From: Pseudomonas sp. Bout1
Lineage (GTDB): Bacteria > Pseudomonadota > Gammaproteobacteria > Pseudomonadales > Pseudomonadaceae
Assembly (NCBI RefSeq): GCF_034314165.1
Contig: NZ_JAVIWK010000001.1
Location: forward strand, 6,525,001 to 6,589,000
Reading direction: 5' to 3'
DNA: 64,000 nucleotides
The first letter of the stretch is position 1, and every line of letters begins with the position of its first letter. The position numbers and the translations under genes were made by a program. This document shows positions 43,766 through 54,125 of the stretch, one piece after another. Below the pieces are notes generated by a model that was not told the DNA's origin, searched no databases, and worked only from the letters and a program-made list of their open reading frames with translations.

Positions 43766-45817
43766 TCACTCATCCACCTGCTTCGCCGCCGGCAAGGTGA
43801 ACCCCGACACCGACCGCCGCAACTGACTGGCCATTTTTGCCAGGTTGCCGATGCTCTCGGCCGTGGCCGTGGAGCCCGACGACGTCTGGCTGGTGATCTG
43901 CTGGATCACGTTCATCGTCAGCGAGATCTGCCCTGCCGAAGACGTCTGCTGCTGCGCCGCATTGGAAATACTCTGGATCAACGCCGCCAGGGTTTTCGAC
44001 ACGCCTTCGATCTCTTCCAGCGCCACCCCGGCGTCCTGGGCCAGCCGCGCACCGCGCACCACTTCGGTGGTGGTCTGTTCCATCGAAATCACGGCTTCGT
44101 TGGTGTCCGTCTGGATCGCCCGCACCAGGGTTTCGATTTGCCGCGTTGCCGCCGAAGAACGCTCGGCCAGGCGCTGCACCTCATCGGCGACCACCGCAAA
44201 ACCCCGCCCGGCATCACCGGCCATGCTGGCCTGGATCGCAGCATTGAGCGCGAGGATGTTGGTCTGCTCGGCGATGTCGTCGATCAGGCTGACGATGTCG
44301 CCGATCTCCTGGGACGATTCGCCCAGGCGCTTGATGCGCTTGGCGGTGTCCTGGATCTGTTCGCGGATGTTGTCCATGCCGTGGATGGTGTTGTGCACCA
44401 CTTCGTTGCCCTTGTTGGCGATCTCTACCGAGCGCTCGGCCACGGCCGAGGATTCGGCGGCGTTGGCCGACACCTGGTCGATGGACTGGGCCATCTGGTT
44501 GATCGCGGTGGAGGCTTCGGCAATCTGCTGCGCTTGATGCTCGGAGGCTTGGGCCAGGTGCATGGCGGTGGCCTGGGTGTCTTGCACCGCGCCGGCCACC
44601 TGGCCGGCGGTGAGGTTGATGGTCGCCACCAGGTCGCGCAGTTGGTCCACGGAATAGTTGATGGAGTCGGCGATGGTGCCGGTGAAGTCTTCGGTCACCG
44701 ACGCGGTGACGGTCAGGTCGCCGTCGGCCAGGTCTTCAATCTCGTCCAGCAGGCGCATGATCGCATTCTGGTTGCGCTCGTTCTTCTCGGCGGTTTCGCG
44801 CAACTGGCGGTTGGTCTCGCGGACCATCACCAGGCCGATCAGGATGATCGAGGCCAGCGCCAGCAAACCCAGCACGTAACCGCCGATGGTGTCGAAGGTG
44901 CGCCCGTCTGCCAGGTTTTCAAAGCCGGTGGCCAGGTGTGAGGCTTCGTCCAGCAGGGTTTGCGACAGGTTGAAAATATTGCTCGCCGAGGCGCGTACCT
45001 GGAACAGTTGCGGCGAGGTTTCGAGGATTTCGTCCACGGAGCCGGAGACGAACTCGAACAGCTCGGAAATTTCCGCCAACCGGGCCCGGGCATCGTGGTC
45101 TTCAACCTGGGTAATGCGCAGCCCGGCATTGCCGTTAAGCATGCCATTGAGTACCTGGCCGAAACGGTTGGCATCGCGGCCAAACGCATCGGCAGCCTGC
45201 ACGGCGGTCTCGTCGCCCGCCAGCACGGTGTTCACCGCACCCAGGATGCGTTCGGCCAGCAACGATTGCCGCTGGGCCAACGCCACCTGGCTGGCCGGGG
45301 CGCCGCGTTGCAGGAGGATGTCGACGACCTTTTCCGACTCCATCTGCAACTGTGGAACGGTTTCCGCCAGGGTCGCGGCCACCTGATGCAGCGACAGCAC
45401 GGTTTGCTCACTGGCCAGAATCGCATCGGCGTTTTTCAGCAGCGCTTCCCAGTCGGTCTGCACAGCGCGCATTTCTGCGCGCACGGCGATGGGCGCGGCA
45501 GGCAGGCCGGTGGCCGGGTCGCCTTTTTTCAGGTAACCCCAGCGCTGGGCAAAATCGTTGCGCGCATCCCCCAGCAGCTTGAACGCAGCGGCTTTGCCGG
45601 CGGCGGCTTCGGTGGCGTTCTTGGCGATGCGCTGGGACAGCACCCGCAGTTCCCCGGCGTGGCCGATGTACTGCTTGTCGTAGGTGGACTGGGTATTGAG
45701 GTACGCGAAATTGGCGAACAGCAGCATGATGAACACGATCAGCGCGATAAACAGCACGATGATCTGGGAGCGGCTGCGGGAAGCTTCCTGGGGTTTGGCG
45801 GGGGTGACGGTACTCAT
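43766..45817 (-). CDS. pilJ: Methyl-accepting chemotaxis protein PilJ
   Basis: The receptor of the Pil-Chp system, 683 residues from the ATG at 45817. TM1 is near residue 15-40, followed by a periplasmic region with two PilJ sensor repeats and TM2 near residue 315-335. A HAMP region and the MCP signalling domain follow, with the hairpin tip [31 protein letters not shown] typical of class-40H-like receptors. It couples through PilI to ChpA. The start overlaps the pilI stop in an ATGA arrangement. Confidence 0.96.
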   Translation of the reverse strand: MSTVTPAKPQEASRSRSQIIVLFIALIVFIMLLFANFAYLNTQSTYDKQYIGHAGELRVLSQRIAKNATEAAAGKAAAFKLLGDARNDFAQRWGYLKKGDPATGLPAAPIAVRAEMRAVQTDWEALLKNADAILASEQTVLSLHQVAATLAETVPQLQMESEKVVDILLQRGAPASQVALAQRQSLLAERILGAVNTVLAGDETAVQAADAFGRDANRFGQVLNGMLNGNAGLRITQVEDHDARARLAEISELFEFVSGSVDEILETSPQLFQVRASASNIFNLSQTLLDEASHLATGFENLADGRTFDTIGGYVLGLLALASIILIGLVMVRETNRQLRETAEKNERNQNAIMRLLDEIEDLADGDLTVTASVTEDFTGTIADSINYSVDQLRDLVATINLTAGQVAGAVQDTQATAMHLAQASEHQAQQIAEASTAINQMAQSIDQVSANAAESSAVAERSVEIANKGNEVVHNTIHGMDNIREQIQDTAKRIKRLGESSQEIGDIVSLIDDIAEQTNILALNAAIQASMAGDAGRGFAVVADEVQRLAERSSAATRQIETLVRAIQTDTNEAVISMEQTTTEVVRGARLAQDAGVALEEIEGVSKTLAALIQSISNAAQQQTSSAGQISLTMNVIQQITSQTSSGSTATAESIGNLAKMASQLRRSVSGFTLPAAKQVDE

Positions 45818-46338
45818 GCGGCAACATCCATGAAGCCTGGAGCCTGGGCCAGGGCGAAGGGGCTGAAGACCTGCCACAGCTGGTCGCCGTCAAACTCGCC
45901 CTGGATAAACGCCGCGCTGCTCGCGTTGCGCATCGACAATGCGTCTTGTGCAAAATGCTGCATGCCCACTACCTCGTCCACCAACAGGCCGACAAACACG
46001 TCCTGATATTCCACCACCAGCACCCGCCGTTGTTTGCGCGCCACCGACAGGTCCAGGCCGAGGAACCCGCCCAAATCCATCACCGGCAGCAAGCGCCCGC
46101 GCAGGTTGGCCACGCCCCTGACCCACGGCTTGACCCCGGGCATCAAGGTGCAGCGCGGTTCGTGCAGCACCTCTGCGACTTCGCCCATGGGCGCCACGTA
46201 CCAGTGCCCGCCCAGGCGGAACCCGATCCCGCTCCAGCTGTGCAGGCGGGTCTCCTGGGACGGCAGGTCGGCGGCCAGCAAGCGGCAGCGGCGGTCGATG
46301 TCCAGCAGCAGCTCGAAGGCGGTTTGCGACTCGGTCAT
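45814..46338 (-). CDS. pilI: CheW-like coupling protein PilI
   Basis: A 174-residue CheW-domain protein that links PilJ to ChpA. It has [45 protein letters not shown] (the CheW NLRG motif) and [24 protein letters not shown] in order. It lies 12 bp after pilH and overlaps pilJ. Confidence 0.95.
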   Translation of the reverse strand: MTESQTAFELLLDIDRRCRLLAADLPSQETRLHSWSGIGFRLGGHWYVAPMGEVAEVLHEPRCTLMPGVKPWVRGVANLRGRLLPVMDLGGFLGLDLSVARKQRRVLVVEYQDVFVGLLVDEVVGMQHFAQDALSMRNASSAAFIQGEFDGDQLWQVFSPFALAQAPGFMDVAA

Positions 46339-46350
46339 GGGAACGTGCCG

Positions 46351-46716
46351 TCAGCCGGCCAGCACCTTGTTCAGGGTGGCGATCAGGGTTTCTTCGTCCA
46401 CCGGCTTGGTGAGGTAGTCCTTGGCGCCCTGGCGCTCGCCCCAGATCTTGTCGGTTTCCTGATCCTTGGTGGTGATGATGATCACCGGGATGTGCCCGGT
46501 TTCAGGGTCTTTGGTCAGCTGCCGGGTAGCCTGGAAGCCATTGAGGCCCGGCATCACGATGTCCATCAGTACCGCGTCGGGTTTTTCCTGGCGGGCCAAC
46601 GCGACGCCATCGCCGCCATTCTGGGCCTTGAGGACTTCGTGACCATGCTTTTCGAGCATCTCGGTCAGTTTGTACATTTCAGTCGGCGAATCGTCGACGA
46701 TCAAAACACGTGCCAT
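46351..46716 (-). CDS. pilH: Response regulator PilH
   Basis: A 121-residue single CheY-like receiver. The acidic pair is in LIVDDSPTEM, the phosphorylated Asp in VLMDIVMPGLNG (near residue 52) and the Lys in YLTKPVDEE (near residue 103). In P. aeruginosa PilH opposes PilG and may serve as a phosphate sink. The ATG at 46716 (MARVLIVDDS) follows a GGGGAA ribosome site. Confidence 0.95.
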   Translation of the reverse strand: MARVLIVDDSPTEMYKLTEMLEKHGHEVLKAQNGGDGVALARQEKPDAVLMDIVMPGLNGFQATRQLTKDPETGHIPVIIITTKDQETDKIWGERQGAKDYLTKPVDEETLIATLNKVLAG

Positions 46717-46762
46717 GGTTTTCCCCACTTTTCTAGTAGACGCAAGCCCTCGTGGGGCCCCG

Positions 46763-47170
46763 TCAGTGTGCTTGTTCTACTGCGGCGAAGCCCGGCACAT
46801 AGGCCTTGATCGCACTCAGCAGTTCTTCCTTGCTGAAAGGCTTGGTCAAAAATTGATCAGAACCAACGATGCGCCCCTTGGCCTTGTCGAACAGCCCATC
46901 CTTGGAGGACAGCATGATCACCGGGATCGACTTGAACGCCGGGTTGTTCTTCACCAGCGCGCAGGTCTGATAACCATCCAGGCGCGGCATCATGATGTCG
47001 ACAAAGATAATGTGCGGGTGATGGTCAACAATCCTGGCCAGGGCATCGAAACCGTCGATGGCCGTGATGACGTCGCACCCTACGTTCTTCAACAGTGTTT
47101 CGGCCGTGCGGCGAATCGTTTTCGAATCGTCGATCACCATCACTTTCAAGGCGTTGGAATGCTGTTCCAT
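46763..47170 (-). CDS. pilG: Response regulator PilG
   Basis: A 135-residue CheY-like receiver that opens the Pil-Chp operon. It shows VMVIDDSKTIRRTAETLL, the phosphorylated Asp in IIFVDIMMPRLDGYQ (near residue 58) and the Lys in QFLTKPFSKEE. PilG promotes pilus extension and cAMP signalling in P. aeruginosa. It is divergent from gshB. Confidence 0.96.
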   Translation of the reverse strand: MEQHSNALKVMVIDDSKTIRRTAETLLKNVGCDVITAIDGFDALARIVDHHPHIIFVDIMMPRLDGYQTCALVKNNPAFKSIPVIMLSSKDGLFDKAKGRIVGSDQFLTKPFSKEELLSAIKAYVPGFAAVEQAH

Positions 47171-47409
47171 ATCTGCTCTACCATCGCCACAGCGAATAGG
47201 TTTTCGGTGTGTACTGCCTGATGTTGCACCGCATGCGCGCCAGAAGCCTCGGGATTCAAGGGCTGATGCGCCATGGCAGCCTTTTTAGCACAGTCTCAGA
47301 ACGCAATCTATCGGCCGACCCGCGCGGTGGTTTTTCCTTGACCCACAACAGCCGCAGCGCCACTCTGACGCCACTTTTATGCGCCCTTATTTGCTAGAGG
47401 AAATCCCCC
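47171..47409. other. Divergent promoter region pilG/gshB
   Basis: A 239-bp spacer between pilG and gshB holding both promoters. No sure -35/-10 pair, operator or small gene was recognised. An AGAGGAAA ribosome site precedes the gshB ATG. Confidence 0.4.
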
Positions 47410-48363
47410 ATGAGCGTTCGCGTCGGCATTGTCATGGACCCTATCGCCAGCATTTCCTATAAAAAGGATAGCTCGCTGGCCATGCTGCTGGCCGCCCAGG
47501 CCCGCGGCTGGAGCCTGTTCTATATGGAGCAGCCGGACCTTTACCAGGGCGACGGTGAAGCGCGGGCGCGCATGCGCCCCCTGCAGGTGTTTGCCAACCC
47601 CGAGAAGTGGTTCGAACTGCAAGACGAAATCGACAGCCCCCTGAGCGACCTCGACGTGATCCTGATGCGCAAGGATCCGCCGTTCGACATGGAGTTCGTC
47701 TACTCCACCTACCTGCTGGAGCAGGCCGAACGCGCGGGCGTGTTGATCGTCAACAAGCCGCAGAGCCTGCGCGACTGCAATGAAAAGCTGTTTGCCACCT
47801 TGTTCCCGCAGTGCACGCCGCCAACCGTGGTCAGCCGCCGCGCCGATGTGCTGCGTGAATTTGCCGCCAAGCACGGCGATGTGATCCTCAAGCCGCTGGA
47901 CGGCATGGGCGGCACCTCGATCTTCCGTCACCGCGCCGGCGACCCGAACCTGTCGGTGATCCTGGAAACCCTGACCGCGCTGGGCACCCAGCAGATCATG
48001 GGCCAGGCCTATATCCCGGCGATCAAGGACGGCGACAAGCGCATCCTGATGATCGACGGCGAGCCGGTGCCTTACTGCCTGGCGCGCATTCCGGCAGCCG
48101 GCGAGACCCGCGGAAACCTGGCGGCCGGTGGCCGGGGTGAAGCCCGCCCACTGACCGACAAGGATCGCTGGATTGCAGCCCAAGTCGGCCCAACCCTGCG
48201 CGAAAAAGGCCTGCTGTTCGTAGGACTGGACGTAATTGGCGAAAATCTCACCGAAATCAACGTCACCAGTCCGACGTGTATTCGCGAGATCGACAACGCA
48301 TTTGGCACGAACATCGGCGAAATGCTGATGGCCGCGATTGCCTCCAAGCTACAAGCCAAGTGA
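47410..48363 (+). CDS. gshB: Glutathione synthetase
   Basis: GshB joins gamma-glutamylcysteine and glycine with ATP to give glutathione. The 317-residue product has the prokaryotic N-terminal domain (VGIVMDPIASISYKKDSSLAML), followed by the ATP-grasp part with DVILKPLDGMGGTSIFR near residue 156-173 and ITEINVTSPTCIREID-like text near 285. It lies next to pilG, as in P. aeruginosa. Confidence 0.97.
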   Translation: MSVRVGIVMDPIASISYKKDSSLAMLLAAQARGWSLFYMEQPDLYQGDGEARARMRPLQVFANPEKWFELQDEIDSPLSDLDVILMRKDPPFDMEFVYSTYLLEQAERAGVLIVNKPQSLRDCNEKLFATLFPQCTPPTVVSRRADVLREFAAKHGDVILKPLDGMGGTSIFRHRAGDPNLSVILETLTALGTQQIMGQAYIPAIKDGDKRILMIDGEPVPYCLARIPAAGETRGNLAAGGRGEARPLTDKDRWIAAQVGPTLREKGLLFVGLDVIGENLTEINVTSPTCIREIDNAFGTNIGEMLMAAIASKLQAK

Positions 48364-48440
48364 CATAGAACAGCCGGACACAAACCAACATTGCGTTATC
48401 ATGCGCCACCTGTGAAACGCGCGATGTTGGTTTTCTTGTC

Positions 48441-49340
48441 ATGACGCTCCCGCCCGATCTGCCCCCCGAACTCTCCCACAGCGGCGTGCGCCCGGCTGAT
48501 CGGCTCGGATTTACCCTGTTCCTGGCGGCGTTGATTCACCTGGCGTTGATCCTCGGCCTGGGCTTCACCTTTGCCGAGCCCAAGCAAATCACCAAGACCC
48601 TGGAAATCACCCTCGCCACCTTCAAGAGCGAAAAGAAGCCCGAGAAGGCTGATTTTCTCGCCCAGGACAATCAGCAAGGCAGCGGTACCCTCGACAAGAA
48701 GGCCGTGCCCAAGACCACTGAAGTGGCGCCATTCCAGGACAACAAGGTCAACAAGGTCACGCCACCGCCGGCGCCCAAGCCCGAGGTGAAACAGGCTGCA
48801 CCCAAGGCCGCCGTCACCACGATTGCACCCAAGCCGCAAAAAGCCCCGACCCAGCGCGAAAAGACCAAGACCGAACCCGCACCCACCCCGCCGGCCCCGA
48901 CGTTTGACAGCTCGCAGCTCTCCAGTGAAATCTCCAGCCTGGAAGCCGAACTGGCCCACGAACAACAGCTGTACGCCAAGCGCCCACGCATCTACCGCCT
49001 CAACGCCGCCTCCACCATGCGCGACAAAGGCGCCTGGTATAAGGACGAATGGCGCAAGAAGGTCGAGCGCATCGGCAACCTGAACTACCCGGACGAAGCC
49101 CGCCGCCAGCAGATCTACGGTAATTTGCGACTGCTGGTGTCGATCAACCGCGATGGCACTTTGTACGAAGTGCAGGTGCTGGAGTCCTCCGGCCAACCGC
49201 TGCTGGACCAGGCGGCGCAGCGCATCGTGCGTCTGGCGGCGCCTTTCGCGCCGTTTACCGGCGACTTGAGCGACATCGACCGCCTGGAAATCATTCGCAC
49301 CTGGCGCTTTGCCAAGGGTGATCGGCTGTCGAGCAATTGA
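48441..49340 (+). CDS. TonB family energy transducer (TonB3-like)
   Basis: A 299-residue protein with a short cytoplasmic N terminus, one membrane helix near residue 28-45 (FTLFLAALIHLALILGLGF), a long periplasmic Pro/Lys-rich spacer, and a C-terminal TonB domain (NLNYPDEARRQQIYGNLRLL, then VQVLESSGQPLLDQAAQRIV). The spacer and the position between gshB and yqgE match PA0406/TonB3 of P. aeruginosa, which is linked to twitching motility and pilus assembly rather than only iron uptake. No ExbB/ExbD genes are adjacent. Confidence 0.9.
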   Translation: MTLPPDLPPELSHSGVRPADRLGFTLFLAALIHLALILGLGFTFAEPKQITKTLEITLATFKSEKKPEKADFLAQDNQQGSGTLDKKAVPKTTEVAPFQDNKVNKVTPPPAPKPEVKQAAPKAAVTTIAPKPQKAPTQREKTKTEPAPTPPAPTFDSSQLSSEISSLEAELAHEQQLYAKRPRIYRLNAASTMRDKGAWYKDEWRKKVERIGNLNYPDEARRQQIYGNLRLLVSINRDGTLYEVQVLESSGQPLLDQAAQRIVRLAAPFAPFTGDLSDIDRLEIIRTWRFAKGDRLSSN

Positions 49341-49407
49341 GCACTTCGCCGATTTCCTGCGCATCCCCGGCTTGTCAGTTCGCCCCTCCAACGCCACACT
49401 AGCGGAC

Positions 49408-49977
49408 ATGAAAAATGTCAGCCCGACCTACCTCAAGCACCAATTCCTGATCGCCATGCCCCATATGGCCGACCCGAACTTTGCGCAGACCTTGACCTAC
49501 ATCGTCGAGCACACCGCCAATGGTGCGATGGGGTTGGTGGTCAACCGCCCGCAAGACCTGAGCCTGGCCGATATCCTCGAGCAATTGCGCCCGGACATCG
49601 ACCCGCCAGCCAGCTGCCAGCACGTACCGATCTACATCGGCGGGCCGGTACAGACTGACCGGGGTTTTGTGCTGCACCCCACCGGGCCGAAATTCCAGGC
49701 GACCGTGGACCTTGAAGGCTTGTCCCTGTCCACGTCCCAGGACGTGCTGTTCGCCATCGCCGACGGTGTCGGGCCTGATCAAAGCGTGATCACCCTGGGC
49801 TACGCCGGTTGGGAAGCCGGGCAACTGGAGGCCGAGCTTGCGAGCAATGCCTGGCTGACCTGCCCGTTTGATGCCGACATCCTGTTCAACACCCCGAGCG
49901 AACTGCGCCTGGAAGCGGCCGCCGCCAAACTGCGGGTCAACCTCAGCCTGTTGACCAGCCAGGCGGGGCACGCCTGA
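49408..49977 (+). CDS. yqgE: UPF0301 / YqgE family protein
   Basis: A 189-residue YqgE protein with KHQFLIAMPHMADPNFAQTLTYI at the start, GAMGLVVNRP near residue 50 and the late GYAGWEAGQLEAEL motif. Structures are known but the function is not. The ATG at 49408 (MKNVSPTYLK) is chosen because the longer frame overlaps the tonB gene. Its stop overlaps the ruvX start (TGATG), a gene pair conserved in gammaproteobacteria. Confidence 0.93.
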   Translation: MKNVSPTYLKHQFLIAMPHMADPNFAQTLTYIVEHTANGAMGLVVNRPQDLSLADILEQLRPDIDPPASCQHVPIYIGGPVQTDRGFVLHPTGPKFQATVDLEGLSLSTSQDVLFAIADGVGPDQSVITLGYAGWEAGQLEAELASNAWLTCPFDADILFNTPSELRLEAAAAKLRVNLSLLTSQAGHA

Positions 49978-50414
49978 TGGCCTTGCGTCTGATCCTAGGC
50001 TTTGACTACGGCACCAAACAGATCGGCGTTGCTGTCGGCCAGGTCATCACCGGCCAGGCCCGCGAGCTGTGCACCTTGAAAGCCCAGAACGGCGTGCCGG
50101 ACTGGAACCAGGTCGAAGCCCTGATCAAGGAGTGGAAGCCCGACGCGGTAGTGGTCGGCCTGCCCTTGAACATGGACGGTACCCCAAGCGAGATGTGCCT
50201 GCGGGCCGAAAAATTCGCCCGCCGCCTGAATGGCCGCTACAACCTGCCCTTCTATACCCACGACGAACGCCTGACCACGTTCGAGGCCAAGGGCGAGCGC
50301 CGTGACCGTGGCGGGCAGAAAGGCAGTTACCGCGACAACCCGGTGGATGCCATCGCTGCCGCCTTGCTGTTGCAGGGCTGGCTGGATGAAAACACCGCTT
50401 TATTTGAATCCTGA
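49977..50414 (+). CDS. ruvX: RuvX/YqgF, RNase H-fold nuclease for 16S rRNA maturation
   Basis: A 145-residue protein of the Holliday-junction-resolvase-like YqgF family. It has LILGFDYGTKQIGVAVGQ at the N terminus (first acidic residue in FDYG), VVVGLPLNMDGTPSEM near residue 57, and the last Asp in NPVDAIAAALLLQGW. In E. coli YqgF trims the 16S rRNA 5' end. It follows yqgE in an overlap and precedes pyrR. Confidence 0.94.
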   Translation: MALRLILGFDYGTKQIGVAVGQVITGQARELCTLKAQNGVPDWNQVEALIKEWKPDAVVVGLPLNMDGTPSEMCLRAEKFARRLNGRYNLPFYTHDERLTTFEAKGERRDRGGQKGSYRDNPVDAIAAALLLQGWLDENTALFES

Positions 50415-50498
50415 CTGACGCGGCTTGCCGCGTCCTCTTACGTTTGAGCCCGGTCCTTGCAGACAACCCCCGCCGCGCAAGGCCTTGAAGGAGCCACC

Positions 50499-51005
50499 AT
50501 GAGCCTGCCCAATCCCGCCGACCTGATCAGCCAGATGGCGATCCGCCTCAAGGCGCACCTGGAACACCGCGCCATCGGCGAACCGCGCTTTATCGGCATT
50601 CGCACCGGTGGTGTATGGGTAGCCCAGGCGCTGCTGGAAGAACTGGGCAGCGACTCGCCCCTGGGCACCCTGGACGTGTCCTTCTACCGCGACGACTTCA
50701 GCCAGAACGGCCTGCACCCCCAAGTGCGCCCCTCGGCCCTGCCCTTCGAGATCGAAGGCCAGCACCTGGTGCTGATCGATGACGTACTGATGAGCGGCCG
50801 CACCATCCGCGCCGCGCTGAACGAACTGTTCGACTACGGTCGCCCGGCCAGCGTGACCCTGGTCTGCCTGCTGGACCTGGACGCCGGCGAATTGCCGATC
50901 AGCCCGGACGTAGTCGGCGCCACACTGTCCCTTGAAGCCCACCAGCGGGTAAAATTGTCCGGTCCCACGCCGCTCGAACTCGAACTGCAAGACCTTGCCC
51001 TTTAA
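50499..51005 (+). CDS. pyrR: PyrR: bifunctional pyr operon regulator / uracil phosphoribosyltransferase
   Basis: A 168-residue type-I PRTase fold protein with the PRPP loop [17 protein letters not shown] near residue 92-108, [19 protein letters not shown] near 33, and [10 protein letters not shown] near 65. An AAGGAG ribosome site precedes the ATG at 50499. Bacillus PyrR attenuates pyr mRNA. In pseudomonads regulation by PyrR is also proposed. It starts the pyrR-pyrB-pyrC' group, conserved in Pseudomonas. Confidence 0.95.
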   Translation: MSLPNPADLISQMAIRLKAHLEHRAIGEPRFIGIRTGGVWVAQALLEELGSDSPLGTLDVSFYRDDFSQNGLHPQVRPSALPFEIEGQHLVLIDDVLMSGRTIRAALNELFDYGRPASVTLVCLLDLDAGELPISPDVVGATLSLEAHQRVKLSGPTPLELELQDLAL

Positions 51006-51029
51006 ACCGCCTTGTAAAGAGTCCCCGCG

Positions 51030-52034
51030 ATGACGCCTCTAGATGCCAAGCGCCCGCTGCAGCTCAATGCTCAGGGCCAGCTGCAACACTTCCTGTCCCT
51101 CGACGGCTTGCCCCGCGAACTGCTCACTGAAATCCTCGACACGGCCGACTCGTTCCTCGAAGTCGGCGGCCGGGCGGTGAAAAAAGTCCCGCTGTTGCGC
51201 GGCAAGACCATCTGCAACGTGTTCTTCGAGAACTCGACCCGCACCCGCACCACCTTTGAGCTGGCGGCCCAACGGCTGTCGGCTGACGTGATCACGCTGA
51301 ACGTGTCCACCTCGTCGGCGAGCAAGGGCGAAACCCTGCTCGACACCCTGCGCAACCTGGAAGCCATGGCCGCCGACATGTTTGTGGTGCGCCACGGCGA
51401 TTCCGGCGCCGCACACTTCATCGCCGAGCACGTGTGCCCGAACGTCGCAATCATCAACGGCGGCGACGGCCGCCACGCCCACCCGACGCAGGGCATGCTC
51501 GACATGCTGACCATCCGCCGGCACAAGGGCAGCTTTGAAAACCTCTCGGTGGCCATCGTCGGCGACATCCTGCACTCGCGGGTCGCGCGCTCGAACATGC
51601 TGGCCCTCAAAGCCCTGGGCTGCCCGGACATCCGCGTGATCGCGCCCAAGACCCTGCTGCCGATCGGCATCGAGCAATACGGCGTGAAGGTCTACACCGA
51701 CATGACCGAAGGCCTGAAGGATGTGGACGTGGTGATCATGCTGCGCCTGCAACGCGAGCGCATGGCCGGTGGCCTGCTGCCGAGCGAAGGCGAGTTCTAC
51801 CGCTTGTTCGGCTTGACGACTGCGCGCCTCGCCGGTGCCAAGCCGGATGCCATCGTGATGCACCCGGGGCCGATCAACCGTGGTGTGGAGATTGAGTCGG
51901 CGGTGGCCGACGGCCCGCAGTCGGTGATTCTCAACCAGGTTACGTACGGCATCGCCGTGCGCATGGCGGTGTTGTCCATGGCCATGAGCGGGCAAACCGC
52001 ACAACGTCAATTCGAGCAGGAGAACGCCCAGTGA
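51030..52034 (+). CDS. pyrB: Aspartate carbamoyltransferase catalytic chain
   Basis: PyrB joins carbamoyl phosphate and aspartate, the first committed step of pyrimidine synthesis. The 334-residue product has [18 protein letters not shown] near residue 67 (carbamoyl-phosphate loop), [19 protein letters not shown] near 150, and [13 protein letters not shown] near 275. It carries the N-terminal extension typical of class-A ATCases of Pseudomonas, which form a dodecamer with PyrC'. Its stop overlaps the GTG start of pyrC'. Confidence 0.97.
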   Translation: MTPLDAKRPLQLNAQGQLQHFLSLDGLPRELLTEILDTADSFLEVGGRAVKKVPLLRGKTICNVFFENSTRTRTTFELAAQRLSADVITLNVSTSSASKGETLLDTLRNLEAMAADMFVVRHGDSGAAHFIAEHVCPNVAIINGGDGRHAHPTQGMLDMLTIRRHKGSFENLSVAIVGDILHSRVARSNMLALKALGCPDIRVIAPKTLLPIGIEQYGVKVYTDMTEGLKDVDVVIMLRLQRERMAGGLLPSEGEFYRLFGLTTARLAGAKPDAIVMHPGPINRGVEIESAVADGPQSVILNQVTYGIAVRMAVLSMAMSGQTAQRQFEQENAQ

Positions 52035-53302
52035 AGTTCAGCATTCTCGGCGCCCGAGTCATCGATCCGGCCAGCGGCCTGGACCAAGTCACCGATCTGC
52101 ACCTGGAAGCCGGCAAGATCATTGCCATGGGTGCCGCCCCAAGCGGTTTCAGCGCCAGCGAAACCATCGACGCCAAAGGCCTGATCGCCGCGCCCGGGCT
52201 GGTGGACCTGAACGTCGCCCTGCGCGAGCCGGGTTACAGCCGCAAAGGCAGCATCGCCAGCGAAACCCGCGCCGCTGCTGCGGGTGGTGTCACCAGCCTG
52301 TGCTGCCCACCCCACACCAAGCCGGTGCTGGACACCTCGGCCGTGACCGAGCTGATCCTCGACCGCGCCCGCGAAGCCGGTAACTGCAAAGTGTTTCCCG
52401 TCGGCGCCCTGAGCAAAGGCCTGGAAGGCGAACAGTTGGCGGAGCTGATCGCCCTGCGCGACGCGGGTTGCGTGGCCTTTGGCAACGGTCTGGAGAGCTT
52501 TCGCAGCACCCGCACCCTGTGCCGCGCGCTGGAATATGCCGCCACCTTCGACCTGACTGTGATTTTCCACTCCCAGGACCGTGACCTGGCCGAAGGCGGC
52601 CTGGCCCACGAAGGCGCCACCGCGAGCTTCCTTGGCCTGCCGGGCATCCCGGAAACCGCCGAGACCGTGGCCCTGGCCCGTGACCTGCTGTTGGTGGAGC
52701 AAAGCGGCGTACGCGCGCACTTCAGCCAGCTGACCAGCGCGCGCGGCGTGGCCCTGATCGCACAGGCGCAGGCGCGCGGGTTGCCGGTGACGGCGGATGT
52801 GGCGCTGTACCAACTGATTTTGACGGACGAGGCGCTGATCGACTTCTCCAGCCTGTATCACGTGCAGCCGCCGCTGCGTACGCGTGCTGACCGTGACGGT
52901 TTGCGGGCGGCGGTGAAGTCCGGGGTGGTTTCGGCGATTTCCAGCCATCACCAGCCCCACGAGCGGGATGCCAAGCTGGCGCCGTTCGGTGCGACGGAAC
53001 CGGGTATCAGCAGCGTCGAGTTGTTGCTGCCGCTGGCAATGACGTTGGTGAAAGATGGTTTGCTGGACCTGCCGACGCTGCTGGCGCGCCTCAGTTCGGG
53101 CCCTGCCGAGGCGCTACGTCTGCCGGCGGGCAAGCTGGCGGTGGGTTCGGCAGCAGACCTGGTGCTGTTTGATCCGGCCAGCTCCACGATTGCCGGGGAA
53201 CACTGGCTGTCCAAGGGCGAGAACTGCCCGTTCATCGGCCATAGCCTGCCGGCGACTGTGCGGTACACGCTGGTGGATGGGCGGATCAGCTACCAGGCTT
53301 AA
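52031..53302 (+). CDS. pyrC': Dihydroorotase-like PyrC', probably non-catalytic ATCase partner
   Basis: A 423-residue amidohydrolase-fold protein homologous to dihydroorotase. Active enzymes have the zinc motif DxHxHxREPG. Here the segment reads [17 protein letters not shown] (near residue 57), with both histidines replaced. Pseudomonas pyrC' is known to be inactive but needed for assembly of aspartate transcarbamoylase. The start is a GTG inside the end of pyrB (TGA overlap), so the two chains are translationally coupled, as expected for a fixed complex. Confidence 0.93.
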   Translation: MKFSILGARVIDPASGLDQVTDLHLEAGKIIAMGAAPSGFSASETIDAKGLIAAPGLVDLNVALREPGYSRKGSIASETRAAAAGGVTSLCCPPHTKPVLDTSAVTELILDRAREAGNCKVFPVGALSKGLEGEQLAELIALRDAGCVAFGNGLESFRSTRTLCRALEYAATFDLTVIFHSQDRDLAEGGLAHEGATASFLGLPGIPETAETVALARDLLLVEQSGVRAHFSQLTSARGVALIAQAQARGLPVTADVALYQLILTDEALIDFSSLYHVQPPLRTRADRDGLRAAVKSGVVSAISSHHQPHERDAKLAPFGATEPGISSVELLLPLAMTLVKDGLLDLPTLLARLSSGPAEALRLPAGKLAVGSAADLVLFDPASSTIAGEHWLSKGENCPFIGHSLPATVRYTLVDGRISYQA

Positions 53303-53328
53303 ATCCGATCCAATGTGGGCACAGTCAG

Positions 53329-53416
53329 TGTGGGAGCTGGCTTGCCTGCGATGCGGGCACCTCGGTGCATCTGATGCACCGAGGCGATGCTATCGCGGGC
53401 AAGCCCGGCTCCCACA
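53329..53416. repeat. REPIN (TGTGGGAGCTGGCTTGCCTGC type)
   Basis: Inverted arms TGTGGGAGCTGGCTTGCCTGCGATG and ATCGCGGGCAAGCCCGGCTCCCACA, with an inner stem (CCTCGGTGCAT/ATGCACCGAGG) in the loop. It lies between the convergent pyrC' and TM2 genes. Confidence 0.92.
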
Positions 53417-53446
53417 TTTGACCGCGCCTACATTGGGTTAGAGTGC

Positions 53447-53875
53447 TTAACGACCGCCGTTACGCTCGGCATTGCGGATCGAAATCTGCGTATTCAGCGT
53501 CCAGAAGTCATACAGCACGCCGATCAGGAACAACCCGCCGGTCAGCAGGTAAATGATCCCGCTGATCCATTTGCCCTGATACATGCGGTGCAACCCGAAC
53601 ACGCCCAGGAACGCCAACAAAATCCAGGCCACGTTGTATTCGATCGGCCCGGCGGTAAATCGCAGGTCCGCTTCCCGGTCCATCGCCGGAATCAGGAACA
53701 AGTCGATCAGCCAGCCAATCCCGAATAAACCGAAGGTGAAAAACCAGATCGTCCCGGTCACCGGCTTGCCGTAATAAAAGCGGTGAGCACCGGTAAAACC
53801 GAAAATCCAGAGCAGGTAACCGATCACCTTGCTGTGGGTGTCTTGTTGCGAAACATCCTGTCGATAGGTGTTCAT
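53447..53875 (-). CDS. Tandem TM2-domain membrane protein
   Basis: A 142-residue membrane protein with two TM2/NINE modules. The first is YLLWIFGFTGAHRFYYGKPVTGTIWF...GIGWLIDLF and the second is WILLAFLGVFGLHRMYQGKWISGIIYL...LIGVLYDFW. Each has the F/G-x-H-R-x-Y loop between two helices. The function of bacterial TM2 proteins is poorly known. The gene stands alone, convergent with pyrC' and divergent from the NlpC gene. Confidence 0.88.
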   Translation of the reverse strand: MNTYRQDVSQQDTHSKVIGYLLWIFGFTGAHRFYYGKPVTGTIWFFTFGLFGIGWLIDLFLIPAMDREADLRFTAGPIEYNVAWILLAFLGVFGLHRMYQGKWISGIIYLLTGGLFLIGVLYDFWTLNTQISIRNAERNGGR

Positions 53876-54125
53876 GCAGTACCTCTTTTGCCTCGATAGA
53901 TAAATATTTCTGGTTTCTTTGTGACTTTTTTACGGGCGCCCGACATGCGGCAAATGGTATCTTCGCTTCCCTCAAAGCCTTATACCGCCTGACTTGTGTA
54001 GGACAATCGCGGCAATTCGTCACGGTTTTCCTGAATTTGACCCCAGGGTTCAGTCGACAAACGGCCTGAGAAAGACACAAAAAGCTGTTATAAAGTTGCG
54101 CGCAAACCAAAAAGAGCCTTGCCTG

